From Cyclobacteriaceae bacterium (GTDB lineage: Bacteria > Bacteroidota > Bacteroidia > Cytophagales > Cyclobacteriaceae): a stretch of 64,000 nucleotides of DNA. Made by a program: the position numbers and the translations under genes. This document shows positions 53,192 through 62,807 of this stretch, piece by piece (within the stretch, counting starts at the first letter, position 1; each line of letters begins with the position of its first letter). The stretch is from contig JAKLJG010000001.1 in assembly GCA_023151255.1 (NCBI GenBank), positions 152,568 to 216,567 of the forward strand, given 5' to 3'. The notes below the pieces were generated by a model. The model was not told the DNA's origin, did no database searches, and saw only the letters and a list, made by a program, of their open reading frames with translations.

Positions 53192-53386
53192 ATGAAGAAT
53201 ACAGACATTAAAGCATTGAGCGTACCGGAACTCACTGAAAAAATAGCCAGTGAAAAAGAAGCGCTGCGAAAAATGAAGTTCGCTCACCAGGTATCGGCCA
53301 TCGAAAACCCGATGCGGATTAAGCAAACCCGCAAGCTGATTGCCCGCCTGCAAACCGAACTTCGTGCGAAAGAGATTCAAAAATAA
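53192..53386 (+). CDS. rpmC: 50S ribosomal protein L29
   Basis: This small helical protein (64 residues) binds near the tunnel exit beside L23. The family pattern is visible: [20 protein letters not shown] (~6-25) and [16 protein letters not shown] (~38-53). The gene starts 3 bases after rplP. Confidence 0.96.
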   Translation: MKNTDIKALSVPELTEKIASEKEALRKMKFAHQVSAIENPMRIKQTRKLIARLQTELRAKEIQK

Positions 53387-53391
53387 TTCCT

Positions 53392-53646
53392 ATGGAAAGG
53401 AAACTTAGAAAAGAACGTGTAGGTGTTGTTGTGAGCAATAAAATGCAGAAAAGCATAACCGTTGCGGTTGATCGCAAGGTAAAGCACCCCATCTACGAAA
53501 AGTTTGTTCATAAAACCACCAAGTTCATGGCTCATGACGAAAAAAATGAAGCCGGCATTGGTGATACCGTGCGCATTATGGAAACGCGCCCGTTAAGCAA
53601 GAACAAGCGCTGGCGATTAGTTGAGATTGTTGAAAAAGCGAAATAA
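53392..53646 (+). CDS. rpsQ: 30S ribosomal protein S17
   Basis: S17 is a primary 16S rRNA-binding protein. The 84-residue OB-fold protein has [20 protein letters not shown] and [21 protein letters not shown] (~42-62), then [18 protein letters not shown]. Confidence 0.97.
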   Translation: MERKLRKERVGVVVSNKMQKSITVAVDRKVKHPIYEKFVHKTTKFMAHDEKNEAGIGDTVRIMETRPLSKNKRWRLVEIVEKAK

Positions 53647-53648
53647 CT

Positions 53649-54017
53649 ATGATACGCACCGAAACCCGATTAACGGTAGCTGACAACAGCGGAGCAAAAG
53701 AAGTGCTTTGTATGCACGTACTGGGAGGCAGTAAAAGGCGATATGCTTCCGTTGGCGATAAAATCGTAGTAACGGTTAAATCGGCCATGCCTACCAGCCA
53801 GGTAAAAAAAGGCACGGTATCAAAAGCGGTGGTAGTACGTACTACTAAAGAAATCCGCAGAAAGGATGGTTCGTACATCCGGTTTGAAGACAACGCGGCT
53901 GTACTGCTGAACAACCAGGATGAGCCCCGCGGTACCCGGATATTCGGGCCGGTAGCCCGCGAGTTGCGCGAAAAACAGTTTATGAAAATTGTGTCACTGG
54001 CACCCGAAGTGATTTAA
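53649..54017 (+). CDS. rplN: 50S ribosomal protein L14
   Basis: L14 forms an intersubunit bridge and binds RsfS. The 122-residue protein has the signature [20 protein letters not shown] (~5-24) and [15 protein letters not shown] (~97-111). It follows rpsQ by two bases with no break, so S10 and spc parts are joined. Confidence 0.98.
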   Translation: MIRTETRLTVADNSGAKEVLCMHVLGGSKRRYASVGDKIVVTVKSAMPTSQVKKGTVSKAVVVRTTKEIRRKDGSYIRFEDNAAVLLNNQDEPRGTRIFGPVARELREKQFMKIVSLAPEVI

Positions 54018-54020
54018 GTC

Positions 54021-54362
54021 ATGGAAAGAAAATATAACAAACAACCCAAACTTCACATCCGCAAAGGCGATACCGTAAAAGTTATTGCCGGAGACGATAA
54101 AGGTAAAACCGGAAAGGTGCTGGAAGTTTGGCTACAGAAAAACCGGGCTATTGTTGAAGGGATCAACGTTGTTACCAAACACGAGAAACCTTCAGCCGGA
54201 AAGCCCGAGGGCGGTATTAAAAAAACCGAAGGTTCCATACACATCAGTAACCTGATGGTGGTTGACCCGGCCAGCGGAAAGCCTACCCGGGTTGGAAGAA
54301 AGCCGAATGAAAAAGGCAAGCTTCAACGATATGCGAAGAAAACAGGAGAATTTATAAAGTGA
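54021..54362 (+). CDS. rplX: 50S ribosomal protein L24
   Basis: L24 starts large-subunit assembly. The 113-residue protein has a KOW motif, [22 protein letters not shown] (~13-34), and [21 protein letters not shown] (~65-85). Its TGA overlaps the rplE ATG by one base. Confidence 0.97.
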   Translation: MERKYNKQPKLHIRKGDTVKVIAGDDKGKTGKVLEVWLQKNRAIVEGINVVTKHEKPSAGKPEGGIKKTEGSIHISNLMVVDPASGKPTRVGRKPNEKGKLQRYAKKTGEFIK

Positions 54363-54913
54363 TGGCTACTCCAAGATTAAAAGAAAAATATCAGAAGGAA
54401 ATTGTACCGGCTTTGAAGTCAAAGTTCCAGTACAAGTCGGTTATGCAGGTACCTAAAATCGATAAGATCTGCATCAACAAAGGTATGGGCGTTGCTGTAA
54501 CCGATAAGAAACTGATTGATGTGGCAGTTGAAGAAATTTCAGCAATCACCGGCCAAAAAGCTGTTGCCACAAAATCGAAAAAAGCAATTTCGAATTTCAA
54601 GTTGCGCGAAGATATGCCCATAGGCGTACGCGTTACGCTTCGTGGCGATCGCATGTATGAATTTATGGACCGGCTGATGAATATTGCCCTTCCGCGGGTG
54701 CGCGATTTCCGTGGAGTGAATCCGAAAGGATTTGACGGCCGTGGAAACTATACCCTGGGTGTGAAAGAACAAATCATCTTCCCTGAAATTTCCATTGATA
54801 AAGTAAATAAGATCAGCGGGATGGACATTACGTTCGTTACCACTGCCAAAACCGATGAAGAAAGCTACGAGCTCCTGAAAGCATTCGGGATGCCGTTTGC
54901 CAATAAAAACTAA
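54362..54913 (+). CDS. rplE: 50S ribosomal protein L5
   Basis: L5 binds 5S rRNA. The 183-residue protein has [20 protein letters not shown] (~31-50), [20 protein letters not shown] (~76-95) and the C-terminal [20 protein letters not shown] (~155-174). The ATG at 54362 is used rather than the in-frame GTG three bases earlier. Confidence 0.97.
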   Translation: MATPRLKEKYQKEIVPALKSKFQYKSVMQVPKIDKICINKGMGVAVTDKKLIDVAVEEISAITGQKAVATKSKKAISNFKLREDMPIGVRVTLRGDRMYEFMDRLMNIALPRVRDFRGVNPKGFDGRGNYTLGVKEQIIFPEISIDKVNKISGMDITFVTTAKTDEESYELLKAFGMPFANKN

Positions 54914-54920
54914 AGAACGA

Positions 54921-55190
54921 ATGGCGAAACTATCTGTAATAGCAAGGCAAACCAAACGGAAAAAACTGGTGGCATTGTATGCCGCCAAGCGTAAGAGTTT
55001 AAAAGAAGCAGGCGATTATGTAGCGCTTGATAAACTCCCGCGCAATGCCTCACCGGTACGTTTAAAAAACCGGTGCAAGCTTACAGGCCGCCCGAAAGGG
55101 TACGTGGGAAAATTTGGCGTATGCCGGAATGTTTTCCGCGAAATGGCCTCTGCTGGCAAAATCCCGGGGTTGACCAAGGCTAGCTGGTAA
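54921..55190 (+). CDS. rpsN: 30S ribosomal protein S14, zinc-free form
   Basis: S14 assembles the 30S head. The 89-residue protein is the C-minus form: the two CxxC zinc knuckles of the short form are missing, while [20 protein letters not shown] (~58-77) and the PGLTKASW end are typical. The start MAKLSVIAR is preferred over an ATG eight codons upstream that would overlap rplE. Confidence 0.97.
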   Translation: MAKLSVIARQTKRKKLVALYAAKRKSLKEAGDYVALDKLPRNASPVRLKNRCKLTGRPKGYVGKFGVCRNVFREMASAGKIPGLTKASW

Positions 55191-55229
55191 TTACCGGCAC
55201 GACATATTGATTAGGTTGCTGAGTACCAA

Positions 55230-55259
55230 GGTCCCCCGGCCGGCAACCGGGGAGAAACC
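55230..55259 (+). repeat. GC-rich hairpin after rpsN
   Basis: CCCCGG (55234-55239) and CCGGGG (55247-55252) form a strong stem, which GGT/ACC further out might extend across a bulge. No T-run follows, so it may be a 3'-end or processing structure rather than an intrinsic terminator. It lies in the 166-base gap between rpsN and rpsH. Confidence 0.4.
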
Positions 55260-55268
55260 AGGTAACAG

Positions 55269-55299
55269 TTTGGATAACAGAAATTGTTAGGTATCTTTG
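55269..55299 (+). promoter_or_regulatory. Internal promoter before rpsH
   Basis: TTTG (55269-55272), 19 bases, then TATCTTTG (55292-55299): an exact copy of the consensus and of the spacing used before rplC. It would let rpsH-rplQ be expressed separately from rplC-rpsN. The ATG follows after 57 bases. Confidence 0.85.
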
Positions 55300-55321
55300 C
55301 AGCCCGTTTAAAACGGGCTGC
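55299..55321 (+). promoter_or_regulatory. Dyad at the transcription start of the rpsH promoter
   Basis: GCAGCCCGTTT and AAACGGGCTGC are perfect 11-base arms around one A. It begins at the last base of the -7 element, so most of it spans the expected start site. It may act as a DNA operator, or, if the start is early, as a leader hairpin followed by TTTATTT. Confidence 0.5.
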
Positions 55322-55356
55322 TTTATTTAAAGCATTTTAGACTAAGAAATAGAAAC

Positions 55357-55755
55357 ATGACAGATCCTATTTCAGATTATTTGACCCGGTTGCGCAATGC
55401 CATTAAGGCAAACCACAAGGTGGTTGAAATTCCTGCGTCAAACCTGAAGAAAGAAATAACCAAGGTGTTATTTGATAAAGGTTATATCCTCAATTATAAG
55501 TTTGAGGACGGACTGGCCAATCAGGGCGTTATAAAAATAGCCCTGAAATATAATCCCGAAACCCGCGAATCGGCCATTTCTAAACTGGAGCGCGTGAGCA
55601 CTCCTGGTCTGCGCAAGTATGTTGACACCAGCCGCTTGCCCCGGGTAATGAATGGGTTGGGTGTAGCCATCCTATCCACTTCGAAAGGAGTGATTACCGA
55701 TAAAGAAGCCCGTAAAATGAATGTGGGTGGTGAAGTTTTATGTTACGTGTATTAA
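55357..55755 (+). CDS. rpsH: 30S ribosomal protein S8
   Basis: S8 binds the central domain of 16S rRNA and in E. coli represses the spc operon. The 132-residue protein has [19 protein letters not shown] (~3-21) and the C-terminal [20 protein letters not shown] (~102-121). It is the first gene after the internal promoter. Confidence 0.98.
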   Translation: MTDPISDYLTRLRNAIKANHKVVEIPASNLKKEITKVLFDKGYILNYKFEDGLANQGVIKIALKYNPETRESAISKLERVSTPGLRKYVDTSRLPRVMNGLGVAILSTSKGVITDKEARKMNVGGEVLCYVY

Positions 55756-55768
55756 ACGAACGAAAGCC

Positions 55769-56326
55769 ATGTCGCGCATTGGAAGACAACCGATAAACAT
55801 CCCTGCAGGAATTACCCTTACGTTCTCAAAAGAGAATCACAAGGTAACTGTTAAAGGTCCCAAGGGTGAACTCTCGCAGGTTATCGATCCGGATTTTACA
55901 ATCAAGCAAGAGAACAACCAGGTTATTGTTGAGCGGCCTACGGAGCAAAAACGCCACAAGGCCATGCATGGTTTATACCGTGCCCTGATTGCCAACATGG
56001 TTGAAGGAGTGAAGAACGGCTATAAGCAACAACTGGAGCTGGTAGGTGTTGGATTCAAGGCCAATGCGCAATCCAATGTGCTTGAACTAAGCCTGGGATA
56101 TTCACACAATATCTTCCTGGCAGTTCCGCAGGAAGTAAAAGTTCAGGCCACCCAGGAGAAGGGGGGAAATCCCACCATTACACTGGAAGGCATCGATAAG
56201 CAGTTGGTTGGCCAGGTGGCGGCAAAGATCAAGTCGTTGCGTAAGGTGGAGCCGTACAAAGGAAAAGGTATCCGGTTTGTGGGTGAATATGTTCGCAGAA
56301 AAGCCGGTAAGGCAGCTGCTAAATAA
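55769..56326 (+). CDS. rplF: 50S ribosomal protein L6
   Basis: L6 lies near the sarcin-ricin loop and factor-binding site. The 185-residue protein starts SRIGRQPINIPAGITL, has KVTVKGPKGELSQVI, and ends with the signature EPYKGKGIRFVGEYVRRKAGK. The ATG at 55769 is chosen because the upstream in-frame part would overlap rpsH. Confidence 0.97.
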   Translation: MSRIGRQPINIPAGITLTFSKENHKVTVKGPKGELSQVIDPDFTIKQENNQVIVERPTEQKRHKAMHGLYRALIANMVEGVKNGYKQQLELVGVGFKANAQSNVLELSLGYSHNIFLAVPQEVKVQATQEKGGNPTITLEGIDKQLVGQVAAKIKSLRKVEPYKGKGIRFVGEYVRRKAGKAAAK

Positions 56327-56350
56327 TAGGTAATTGTAAATACAATAGCG

Positions 56351-56701
56351 ATGGCAGGTAAGAACACAGCAAGGCGGGCACGGATTAAGATGGGTGTCCG
56401 CAAGAAGATAACAGGTACAACCGAGCGCCCGCGGTTAACGGTATTCCGTAGCAACACCGGCATCTATGCGCAGGTTATTGACGATAGCAAAGGAGTTACG
56501 TTAACCTCAGTTTCAACCCGCGAGTTGGGTGATAAAGCCACGCTGAATATGACCAACTCAAAAAATGCCGGAAAGAAGATCGCTGAAAAGGCTATCGCTG
56601 CCGGAGTAACCACGGTGGTATTCGATCGCAACGGCTATCTGTATCATGGAAATGTAAAGGCCTTTGCAGAAGGTGCCCGCGAAGGTGGATTGAAATTCTA
56701 A
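56351..56701 (+). CDS. rplR: 50S ribosomal protein L18
   Basis: L18 binds 5S rRNA with L5. The 116-residue protein has the basic start [20 protein letters not shown] and the [20 protein letters not shown] region, ending [13 protein letters not shown]. Confidence 0.97.
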   Translation: MAGKNTARRARIKMGVRKKITGTTERPRLTVFRSNTGIYAQVIDDSKGVTLTSVSTRELGDKATLNMTNSKNAGKKIAEKAIAAGVTTVVFDRNGYLYHGNVKAFAEGAREGGLKF

Positions 56702-56723
56702 ACCTTAGACTAAAAAGAGTAGT

Positions 56724-57242
56724 ATGTCAGTAAGCAACATTAGTACGGTTAAGGCAAGCGAAATTGATCTGAAAGAACGCGTGGTAGCCATTGAGCGCGT
56801 AGCCAAGGTGGTAAAGGGCGGTCGCAGGTTCAGTTTTGCGGCTATTGTCGTTGTGGGCGATGGAAACGGAGTAGTGGGTTACGGTCTTGGCAAAGCCAAC
56901 GAAGTAACCGATGCCATAACCAAGGGCATTGACGATGCCAAGAAACACTTGGTTAAAGTTCCGATTTCAAAAGGCACCGTTCCACACGAAGCCATTGGCA
57001 AGTTTGGGGGCGGTTTGGTGTTGCTCAAGCCTGCTTCACCGGGTACCGGTGTAATTGCCGGAGGTGCGATGCGTGCCGTATTGGAAAGTGCCGGTGTGCA
57101 TAACGTGTTGGCCAAATCAAAAGGCTCTTCCAATCCGCATAACGTGGTAAAAGCAACCTTTAAGGCGCTTACCAGCATGCGCGATCCATTTACTGTTGCT
57201 AAAAACCGCGGTGTATCACTGTCAAAAGTATTTAACGGATAA
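56724..57242 (+). CDS. rpsE: 30S ribosomal protein S5
   Basis: S5 affects decoding fidelity at the mRNA entry. The 172-residue protein has the double-stranded-RNA-binding-like start [20 protein letters not shown] (~18-37) and the signature [19 protein letters not shown], then [20 protein letters not shown] (~93-112). Confidence 0.98.
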   Translation: MSVSNISTVKASEIDLKERVVAIERVAKVVKGGRRFSFAAIVVVGDGNGVVGYGLGKANEVTDAITKGIDDAKKHLVKVPISKGTVPHEAIGKFGGGLVLLKPASPGTGVIAGGAMRAVLESAGVHNVLAKSKGSSNPHNVVKATFKALTSMRDPFTVAKNRGVSLSKVFNG

Positions 57243-57245
57243 GCC

Positions 57246-57425
57246 ATGGGTAAGGTAAAAATCACACAATCGAGAAGTGACATTAAGCGACCTGAAACAC
57301 AGCAGCGCACCTTACGCGCGCTGGGCCTGGGCCGTTTAAATAAATCGGTAGAAGTTGAACTCACCCCGCAAATTGCCGGGATGATTCAGAAAGTAAATCA
57401 CTTGGTTACTGTAAAGGAACTGTAA
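57246..57425 (+). CDS. rpmD: 50S ribosomal protein L30
   Basis: This 59-residue protein (MGKVKITQSRSDIKRPETQQ, then TLRALGLGRLNKSVEVE) matches the short bacterial L30. It sits in the conserved position between rpsE (3 bases upstream) and rplO (1 base downstream). Confidence 0.95.
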   Translation: MGKVKITQSRSDIKRPETQQRTLRALGLGRLNKSVEVELTPQIAGMIQKVNHLVTVKEL

Positions 57426-57426
57426 A

Positions 57427-57864
57427 ATGAAACTGCATACACTGAAGCCGGCAGAAGGATCGGTTAAAACCAATAAACGGCTCGGGCGCGGACAAGGCTC
57501 GGGCGGAACCACGGCAGGTCGTGGCCACAAAGGAGCAAAGTCCAGGTCGGGTTATGCCAAGAAATTTGGTTTCGAAGGCGGTCAGATGCCGCTGCAAAGG
57601 CGCGTTCCGAAATTTGGTTTTAAGAATAACAACAAAGAATATTTTAAAGCGGTTAACCTGGATGTGCTTGAAACCCTGTCGGCCAAGTCGAGCGACATCA
57701 GCCTTCAGTTTTTAATTGACAACGGAATTGTAGGCAAAAAAGACAAGGTAAAAGTGCTGGGGCGGGGCGAACTGAAAGCGAAAGTAAATGTTCAGGCGCA
57801 CGCCTTCTCAGAAACTGCCATCAAGGCTATTGAAAAGGCCGGAGGCTCAACAACCAAGATTTAA
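57427..57864 (+). CDS. rplO: 50S ribosomal protein L15
   Basis: L15 is a late assembly protein. The 145-residue sequence has RLGRGQGSGGTTAGRGHKGAK (~19-39), GGQMPLQRRVPKFGFKNNN (~53-71) and KVNVQAHAFSETAIKAIEKAGG near the C terminus. Confidence 0.97.
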   Translation: MKLHTLKPAEGSVKTNKRLGRGQGSGGTTAGRGHKGAKSRSGYAKKFGFEGGQMPLQRRVPKFGFKNNNKEYFKAVNLDVLETLSAKSSDISLQFLIDNGIVGKKDKVKVLGRGELKAKVNVQAHAFSETAIKAIEKAGGSTTKI

Positions 57865-57866
57865 TA

Positions 57867-59186
57867 ATGAAGCGATTCATTACCACCATACGGAATATTT
57901 TCTCAATTGAAGATCTGCGGGTGCGGATTCTCAACACAATGGGTTTTCTGATTATCTTCAGACTCGGCTCCTTTATTGTGTTGCCCGGCATTGATCCGGT
58001 TATCCTGGCAGGCAATGTAGCTTCGGGAGGCATCTTTGATCTGCTTAACACGTTCCTGGGTGGTTCCTTCAGCCGTGCATCCATTTTTGCGCTGGGTATT
58101 ATGCCCTACATATCGGCATCCATTATTGTACAGTTGCTCACGTTTGCAGTACCCTATTTTCAAAAGTTGCAGAAGGAGGGGGATTCCGGCCGGAAGCGCC
58201 TCAACCAAATGACCCGCGTGCTTACTATATTTATCACGGGCTTCCAATCATACGGATATATTCGCGGCACCATTCCGGTTGAAGCGATAACCAATCCCGG
58301 GTTCTTTTTCTATTTCTCGTCCATCACCATCCTCATTGCCGGAACCATGTTCTGCATGTGGTTGGGCGAGCGCATTACGGATAAAGGCATTGGCAACGGT
58401 ATTTCCATGCTGATCATGATTGGTATTGTTAGCCGTTTTCCGGGCGCTATCATTGATGAAGCGGTAAATAACCGTGGCATGCAGGGCGCCTTACTGTTCA
58501 TTATCGAATTACTGGCCTTGTTCTTTGTGGTAATGGGTGTAATTATGCTTACGCAGGCCACCCGAAGAATACCTATACAATACGCCAAGCAGGTAATTGG
58601 CAATAAGTTATATGGCGGCAAGCGCGATTTCATCCCGCTTAAGTTAAACTCAGCCGGTGTTATGCCGATCATTTTTGCACAGGCGCTTATGTTCATTCCG
58701 GCTTTGCTGGCCGGCTTCTGGCGCGACAGCGACATTGGGGCATATATTGGTTCAACGTTCTCTGACTTTACCAGTTGGCAGTATAACCTGCTTTTCGGTT
58801 CGTTAATTCTGATTTTCACCTTTTTCTATACGGCTATTACCATTAATTCAAATGATATAGCTGATAACCTGAAACGAAACGGTGGTTTCATACCCGGAAT
58901 AAAACCCGGTAAACAAACCGCTGAGTTTATTGATACAGTTTTGTCAAGAATCACACTGCCCGGAGCGTTGTTCCTGGTGGTTGTTGCTGTGTTGCCGGCT
59001 TTTGCCGTGCGGGCCGGTGTTGGTCAGAATTTTGCCCAGTTTTATGGTGGCACTTCATTGCTGATTATGGTGGGGGTTATCCTCGATACGCTGCAGCAGA
59101 TTGAAAGCTACCTGTTAATGCGGCATTATGAAGGTATGATGAAGTCGGGACGTGTGAAAGGTCGTTCTCAATTTGCTGCGGCTTAA
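57867..59186 (+). CDS. secY: Protein translocase subunit SecY
   Basis: SecY is the channel of the general secretion pathway. The 439-residue protein has ten membrane segments, with ALGIMPYISASIIVQLLTF (~77-95), LGERITDKGIGNGISMLIM (~169-187) and the C-terminal LLMRHYEGMMKSGRVKGRS loop. T9SS cargo and all other signal-peptide proteins here use this route first. It follows rplO by two bases. Confidence 0.98.
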   Translation: MKRFITTIRNIFSIEDLRVRILNTMGFLIIFRLGSFIVLPGIDPVILAGNVASGGIFDLLNTFLGGSFSRASIFALGIMPYISASIIVQLLTFAVPYFQKLQKEGDSGRKRLNQMTRVLTIFITGFQSYGYIRGTIPVEAITNPGFFFYFSSITILIAGTMFCMWLGERITDKGIGNGISMLIMIGIVSRFPGAIIDEAVNNRGMQGALLFIIELLALFFVVMGVIMLTQATRRIPIQYAKQVIGNKLYGGKRDFIPLKLNSAGVMPIIFAQALMFIPALLAGFWRDSDIGAYIGSTFSDFTSWQYNLLFGSLILIFTFFYTAITINSNDIADNLKRNGGFIPGIKPGKQTAEFIDTVLSRITLPGALFLVVVAVLPAFAVRAGVGQNFAQFYGGTSLLIMVGVILDTLQQIESYLLMRHYEGMMKSGRVKGRSQFAAA

Positions 59187-59193
59187 GTGCTGA

Positions 59194-59991
59194 ATGGTTC
59201 ACTTAAAGTCTGAAGAGGAGATACACATCATCAAAGAGGGTGCTCAGATATTGGGCAAGGCTCATGGTGAAGTGGCCGGGTTAATAAAACCAGGCATAAA
59301 AACTTCTGCACTTGATAAGGTGGCCGAAGAATTTATCCGCGATCACGGAGGCATACCGTCATTCAAAAACTATAACGGGTCCTTTCCGGCATCGCTGTGT
59401 ATTTCGGTAAATGATGTGGTGGTACACGGAATTCCATCAAATTATGAACTGAAAGAAGCGGATGTGGTATCGATTGATTGCGGGGTGTATTACAAAGGCT
59501 ATCACAGCGATTCAGCTTATACCTATCCATTGGAAGGTGCCGATGAAAAGGTGCTTTTGTTATTGGAACGGACGTATGAATCGTTGTTCAAAGGAATTGA
59601 ACAGGCCAGGGCCGGCAACCGGATGGGTGATGTAAGTTATGCCATCCAGAGCTACGTGGAGAGTTTTGGGTATGGTGTCGTGCGCGAGTTGGTGGGTCAT
59701 GGTGTAGGTAAAAAATTACACGAAGATCCGGAGGTGCCCAATTTTGGTAAACGGGGCAAAGGTGTAAAACTGGTGCCCGGAATGGTGTTTGCCATTGAAC
59801 CCATGATTAACATGGGTACCAAAAATGTGGTGCAGGAACGTGACGGATGGACCATACGCACAGCCGACAGGCGGCCCTCGGCTCATTTTGAGCACATGGT
59901 TGCCATACGGGAAGATAAAACAGAGGTGTTAACAACACATCAGTATATAGAAGAAAAGTATTCGTATAAGTGGCGAAGCAAAAGTCGATAG
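59194..59991 (+). CDS. map: Methionine aminopeptidase type I
   Basis: Map removes the initiator Met. The 265-residue enzyme keeps all metal ligands: two Asp in [20 protein letters not shown] (~91-110), His in [15 protein letters not shown], Glu in FAIEPMIN and Glu in HFEHMVAI. Its last 22 bases overlap infA. Confidence 0.97.
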   Translation: MVHLKSEEEIHIIKEGAQILGKAHGEVAGLIKPGIKTSALDKVAEEFIRDHGGIPSFKNYNGSFPASLCISVNDVVVHGIPSNYELKEADVVSIDCGVYYKGYHSDSAYTYPLEGADEKVLLLLERTYESLFKGIEQARAGNRMGDVSYAIQSYVESFGYGVVRELVGHGVGKKLHEDPEVPNFGKRGKGVKLVPGMVFAIEPMINMGTKNVVQERDGWTIRTADRRPSAHFEHMVAIREDKTEVLTTHQYIEEKYSYKWRSKSR

Positions 59992-60188
59992 AGCAAGATG
60001 GAACGATAACCGAAGCGTTATCAAACGCCATGTTTCGGGTTCAGTTGGAAAACGGACACGAAGTGTTGGCGCACATATCAGGCAAAATGCGGATGAACTA
60101 CATCCGGTTGTTGCCTGGCGATAAGGTGAAACTGGAGATGTCGCCCTACGATTTGACAAAAGGAAGAATTGTATTCAGGTATAAATAA
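59970..60188 (+). CDS. infA: Translation initiation factor IF-1
   Basis: IF-1 blocks the A site during initiation. The 72-residue OB-fold protein has [20 protein letters not shown] and [20 protein letters not shown], ending [13 protein letters not shown]. It starts with GTG at 59970 inside the end of map, a 22-base overlap that implies coupled expression. Confidence 0.97.
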   Translation: MAKQKSIEQDGTITEALSNAMFRVQLENGHEVLAHISGKMRMNYIRLLPGDKVKLEMSPYDLTKGRIVFRYK

Positions 60189-60200
60189 GGATTGAACGCA

Positions 60201-60317
60201 ATGAAAGTAAAAGCATCCATAAAGAAACGCAGTGCTGATTGCAAAATTATCAGGCGCAACGGCAAGCTCTATGTTATTAACAAAAAGAACCCCCGGTTTA
60301 AACAACGCCAGGGATAA
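60201..60317 (+). CDS. rpmJ: 50S ribosomal protein L36, zinc-free form
   Basis: The 38-residue protein ([19 protein letters not shown], then [19 protein letters not shown]) keeps only one Cys of the C-C-C-H zinc site of E. coli L36, as in other Bacteroidota. It lies 12 bases after infA. Confidence 0.96.
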   Translation: MKVKASIKKRSADCKIIRRNGKLYVINKKNPRFKQRQG

Positions 60318-60341
60318 CCAAAACACGATAACTTATACAAC

Positions 60342-60722
60342 ATGGCAAGGATACAAGGTGTCGATATTCCGGATAACAAGCGAGGCGAAATCAGCCTGAC
60401 CTATATTTACGGTATTGGCCGCAGGTCAGCACAAAACATTCTTACCCAGGCGGGTGTGGATTGGAATAAGAAGGCAAAAGACTGGACCGATGAGGAGTCA
60501 AATGCGATTCGTTCCATCATCTCCGAGAAATTCCGGGTAGAAGGTTCCCTGCGTAGCGAAGTGCAACTGAGCATCAAGCGGCTGATGGACATCGGCTGCT
60601 ACCGCGGCCTTCGCCACCGCAAAGGGTTGCCGGTGCGCGGGCAGACAACCAAAAACAACGCCCGTACACGCAAAGGAAAGCGTAAAACCGTAGCCAACAA
60701 GAAGAAGGCCACGAAAGGGTAA
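60342..60722 (+). CDS. rpsM: 30S ribosomal protein S13
   Basis: S13 bridges to the large subunit and contacts the P-site tRNA. The 126-residue protein starts [20 protein letters not shown] and has the C-terminal [20 protein letters not shown] (~88-107) followed by a basic tail. Confidence 0.98.
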   Translation: MARIQGVDIPDNKRGEISLTYIYGIGRRSAQNILTQAGVDWNKKAKDWTDEESNAIRSIISEKFRVEGSLRSEVQLSIKRLMDIGCYRGLRHRKGLPVRGQTTKNNARTRKGKRKTVANKKKATKG

Positions 60723-60752
60723 TTGATACAGAAACATTAACGAACAACGATA

Positions 60753-61148
60753 ATGTCAACCGAAAAACGAAAAGACAAAGCCAAGAAGCGGGTAGTAAAC
60801 GTTGAGGCCGTAGGCCAGGCGCACATTAAAGCCACGTTTAACAACATCGTTATATCCATGACCAATTCAACTGGTCAGGTAGTTACCTGGTCTTCGGCCG
60901 GCAAAATGGGGTTCAAAGGTTCTAAGAAAAACACCCCTTACGCAGCCCAGATGGCTGCCCAGGATTGCGCCACGCGTGCCTTTGAACTTGGCCTGCGTAA
61001 AGTGGAAGTATTTGTAAAGGGTCCGGGCGCTGGTCGCGAGTCGGCCATCCGTACCATTCAAACTGCAGGCATTGAGGTTACGGCCATCAAAGACATGACC
61101 CCACTTCCGCACAACGGCTGCCGTCCGCCAAAGAAGAGAAGAGTATAA
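60753..61148 (+). CDS. rpsK: 30S ribosomal protein S11
   Basis: S11 binds at the 30S platform. The 131-residue protein has [20 protein letters not shown] (~22-41) and [20 protein letters not shown] (~90-109), ending [12 protein letters not shown]. Confidence 0.98.
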   Translation: MSTEKRKDKAKKRVVNVEAVGQAHIKATFNNIVISMTNSTGQVVTWSSAGKMGFKGSKKNTPYAAQMAAQDCATRAFELGLRKVEVFVKGPGAGRESAIRTIQTAGIEVTAIKDMTPLPHNGCRPPKKRRV

Positions 61149-61180
61149 AAAGTAAAGAAGAATACAAAAGTTAAAAGATA

Positions 61181-61786
61181 ATGGCACGATACACAGGTCC
61201 AAAAGCCAGAATATCCAGGCGATTCGGAGAACCGGTAATGGGTGAGAACAAAGCGCTTCAAAAGAAGAACTTTGCCCCCGGCATGCACGGTCGTGGAAAG
61301 AAACGCAAGCAATCGGAATATGCTACACAGTTAGCCGAGAAGCAAAAGGCAAAATACATCTATGGCCTGCTGGAGCGGCAGTTCGCCAAGTTGTTTGATA
61401 AGGCCTCGCGCAAAAAAGGCGTTACAGGTGAGGTGTTGTTGCAGTTGCTGGAAGCCCGCCTCGATAACACAGTTTACCGCATGGGCATTGCCCCTACCCG
61501 CAGGGGTGCACGCCAGCTGGTGTTGCACAAGCATATTACCGTTAATGGCGAAGTGGTGAATATCCCTTCGTACACACTTCGCCCGGGCGACAAGGTGGGT
61601 GTGCGGGAGAAATCAAAATCACTGGAGGCTATCACGAATAGTCTTTCCATCCAAAGTGCCCGCAAATATTCGTGGCTGGAATGGGATGGTGCCGAAATGG
61701 AAGGAAAACTGATCCACCTGCCTCCGCGTGAGGATATACCGGAGAACATCAACGAGCAACTAATCGTTGAATTGTACTCGAAATAA
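61181..61786 (+). CDS. rpsD: 30S ribosomal protein S4, zinc-free form
   Basis: S4 nucleates 30S assembly and supports fidelity. The 201-residue protein lacks the N-terminal CxxC zinc pair (C-minus form) and has the S4 RNA-binding domain with [21 protein letters not shown] (~92-112) and [16 protein letters not shown]. Confidence 0.98.
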   Translation: MARYTGPKARISRRFGEPVMGENKALQKKNFAPGMHGRGKKRKQSEYATQLAEKQKAKYIYGLLERQFAKLFDKASRKKGVTGEVLLQLLEARLDNTVYRMGIAPTRRGARQLVLHKHITVNGEVVNIPSYTLRPGDKVGVREKSKSLEAITNSLSIQSARKYSWLEWDGAEMEGKLIHLPPREDIPENINEQLIVELYSK

Positions 61787-61812
61787 TTCTAACCTTTAAT
61801 CAGAACGTAACT

Positions 61813-62802
61813 ATGTCAATACTTGCATTTCAAATACCCGACAAAGTGGTGATGGAAAAGGCCGATGATTTTCACGGCACCTTTACCTTCAAGCCGCTTG
61901 AAAAAGGTTATGGCGTAACCATCGGTAATGCGCTGCGCAGAATTCTGCTCTCCTCGCTGGAGGGTTATGCCATTACCGGCATTAAAATACCCGGAGTGCT
62001 CCATGAATTTTCTACATTGGAGGGCGTTGTAGAAGATGTTGCTGAAATCATCCTGAACCTGAAGATGGTAAGGCTTAAAAAAACCGGTGACAACTTCGAC
62101 AGCAAAGTAACGGTTAACATCAAGAAGCAGAAGCAATTTAAAGCAGGCGACATTGCCCGCTTTACTTCAGCATTCGAAGTGCTTAACCCCGATCACGTTA
62201 TCTGTAACCTGGATGAATCAGCTACTTTTGAGATAGAACTCACCATCGATAAAGGACGTGGCTACCTTCCTGCCGAGGAAAGTAAACCGGCCGAACAGGT
62301 ATTTGGCTACATTCCCATCGATGCCATCTTTACGCCTATTAAAAACGTAAAATACAGCGTGGAAAACACCCGGGTGGAGCAAAAAACCGACTACGAAAAA
62401 CTAGTCCTTGACATTCAAACCGATGGTTCCATCCATCCTGAAAAAGCATTGGAAGGAGCGGCCCATATTCTTATCAAACACTTTGCCCTGTTCAGTGATA
62501 AGTCGATGGAGCTTGAAACCGGCAAAGATGCCGAAGTAGAACAGGTAGATGAAGAAATGCTGCACATGCGTAAGCTGCTGAAAACTCCGCTGCACGATTT
62601 GGATCTTTCGGTACGGGCTTACAACTGCCTGAAGGCTGCCGATGTGAAGACCCTGGGCGACCTGGTGCAACTGGAAATTTCTGACATGATGAAGTTCAGA
62701 AACTTCGGAAAGAAATCGCTGGCTGAACTGGAACAACTGGTATCCGAAAAAGGCCTCACGTTCGGCATGGATTTGGCCAAGTACAAACTCGAAGAAGACT
62801 AG
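61813..62802 (+). CDS. rpoA: DNA-directed RNA polymerase alpha subunit
   Basis: RpoA assembles RNA polymerase and binds upstream promoter DNA and activators. The 329-residue protein has an N-terminal domain with [20 protein letters not shown] (~33-52) and a C-terminal domain with [20 protein letters not shown] (~261-280) and [16 protein letters not shown]. Position between rpsD and rplQ is standard. Confidence 0.98.
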   Translation: MSILAFQIPDKVVMEKADDFHGTFTFKPLEKGYGVTIGNALRRILLSSLEGYAITGIKIPGVLHEFSTLEGVVEDVAEIILNLKMVRLKKTGDNFDSKVTVNIKKQKQFKAGDIARFTSAFEVLNPDHVICNLDESATFEIELTIDKGRGYLPAEESKPAEQVFGYIPIDAIFTPIKNVKYSVENTRVEQKTDYEKLVLDIQTDGSIHPEKALEGAAHILIKHFALFSDKSMELETGKDAEVEQVDEEMLHMRKLLKTPLHDLDLSVRAYNCLKAADVKTLGDLVQLEISDMMKFRNFGKKSLAELEQLVSEKGLTFGMDLAKYKLEED

Positions 62803-62807
62803 AAATC

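Noticed and set aside
52766..53380. Minus-strand open frame of 204 codons
   Set aside because: Antisense to rplP and rpmC, which are certain.
55299..55330. Intrinsic terminator or attenuator before rpsH
   Set aside because: The dyad overlaps the -7 element and the following T-run is broken (TTTATTT), so an operator or start-site dyad is more likely.
58310..58819. Minus-strand open frame of 169 codons
   Set aside because: Antisense to secY; it arises from the hydrophobic codon bias of the membrane protein.
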